Below, in pieces: positions 63,597 through 64,000 of a DNA stretch of 64,000 nt. The translations under genes were made by a program, and so were the position numbers. The stretch's first letter is position 1; every line of letters begins with the position of its first letter. Source of the DNA: Cruorifilaria tuberocauda (Eukaryota; Nematoda; Chromadorea; Rhabditida; Onchocercidae). The notes beneath the pieces are model-generated. The model had not been told where the DNA came from. It did not search any database and was given only the letters and a program-made list of their open reading frames with translations. Location of the stretch: assembly GCA_013365365.1 (NCBI GenBank), contig JABVXU010000021.1:248001-312000 (forward strand), read 5' to 3'.

Positions 63597-64000
63597 TTAT
63601 CTTAATTTCTTCACCCGCTGGTATAATGCATCCACGACCTATAATAAGTTTCTAATTACAAAAATTCCTCATCTAGTATTTCACTTCAAACACGAGCAAA
63701 AACAGAAAATCTTACCTCACTCATAGCATGAATGGCTTCCACTGCTGCTTCATACGTTTTATCCACAGGAGCAAGATCGTACACAATCAGCATTCCTTCG
63801 CCTTGATGTAAGCTACCTATAAAAAGAATGACGGCTTTAACACCTAACCAATTTAAAACAAATAACTTATGCTAGCAGAAAATTTTATGAAATATGGTTG
63901 AGTGATTACCTGAGAACTTCCTATCCAATATCATTTGTGACAATTTTTTTTCCACTTTATCCCTAGTAAGCCCAATTTTCGAAGCAATGTGTTCAAGCTG
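63597..64000 (-). CDS. PSMD11: 26S proteasome regulatory subunit PSMD11 (Rpn6), 3' end
   Basis: The last three exons are inside the window (64000-63910 continuing beyond the edge, 63816-63716, 63638-63597). They encode the end of the PCI/winged-helix domain and the C-terminal helix: QLEHIASKIGLTRDKVEKKL, SQMILDRKF, GSLHQGEGMLIVYDLAPVDK, TYEAAVEAIHAMSE and VVDALYQRVKKLR before the stop. This is the part of the lid subunit that contacts the rest of the regulatory particle; the N-terminal helical repeats lie outside. The related CSN2 signalosome subunit was considered, but the QGEG and PVDKTYE wording is that of Rpn6. Confidence 0.93.

Overview
This window is intron-rich, AT-rich eukaryotic DNA that most resembles a filarial (onchocercid) nematode. 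The evidence is a run of nematode-type orthologues (a PPM-2-like phosphatase, small-ribosomal RPSA, DARS, PSMD6, PSMD11, CNOT1, MFSD5), short introns with U-rich TTTCAG acceptors, and a strong 3'-splice acceptor just before the ATG of most genes, as expected for spliced-leader trans-splicing. A decayed fragment of a bacterial-type lipoyl/E2 gene at about 34.2-34.5 kb fits an old transfer from the Wolbachia endosymbiont. No rRNA, tRNA, CRISPR array or insertion sequence was recognised.

Layout: 0.2-3.5 kb (+) a Myb/SANT-like protein with RAP1-type features, followed closely by PSMD6/Rpn7 (4.3-6.4 kb, +), possibly as an operon. 7.9-9.5 kb (+) an unrecognised basic protein. 11.2-14.5 kb (+) a myristoylatable PP2C phosphatase. 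14.8-15.1 kb (-) a possible small Cys-containing protein. 16.4-17.4 kb (-) a decayed HIBCH pseudogene. 18.2-19.9 kb (+) RPSA. 22.2-25.5 kb (+) cytosolic aspartyl-tRNA synthetase. 27.1-28.7 kb (-) a divergent bHLH factor. 29.8-34.2 kb (+) an ankyrin-repeat/SAM protein. 34.2-34.5 kb (-) the sucB-like transfer. 34.5-40.9 kb a gene-poor stretch. 40.9-43.9 kb (+) MFSD5. 46.2-62.4 kb (-) the CCR4-NOT scaffold CNOT1 in about 47 exons. 63.6 kb to the edge (-) the 3' end of PSMD11/Rpn6.

Most genes are unrelated housekee­ping functions: proteasome lid (PSMD6 and PSMD11), translation (RPSA, DARS) and mRNA decay (CNOT1). I rebuilt exon models by eye and checked that every junction keeps the reading frame; these models rest on the sequence and on remembered family features, not on alignments or transcripts. 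The less ordinary points are the nuclear Wolbachia-like relic, the HIBCH relic, three long near-perfect inverted repeats that all lie in introns, an unusual density of GC-AG introns in MFSD5, and the RAP1-like Myb protein, which could be a telomere-binding factor.
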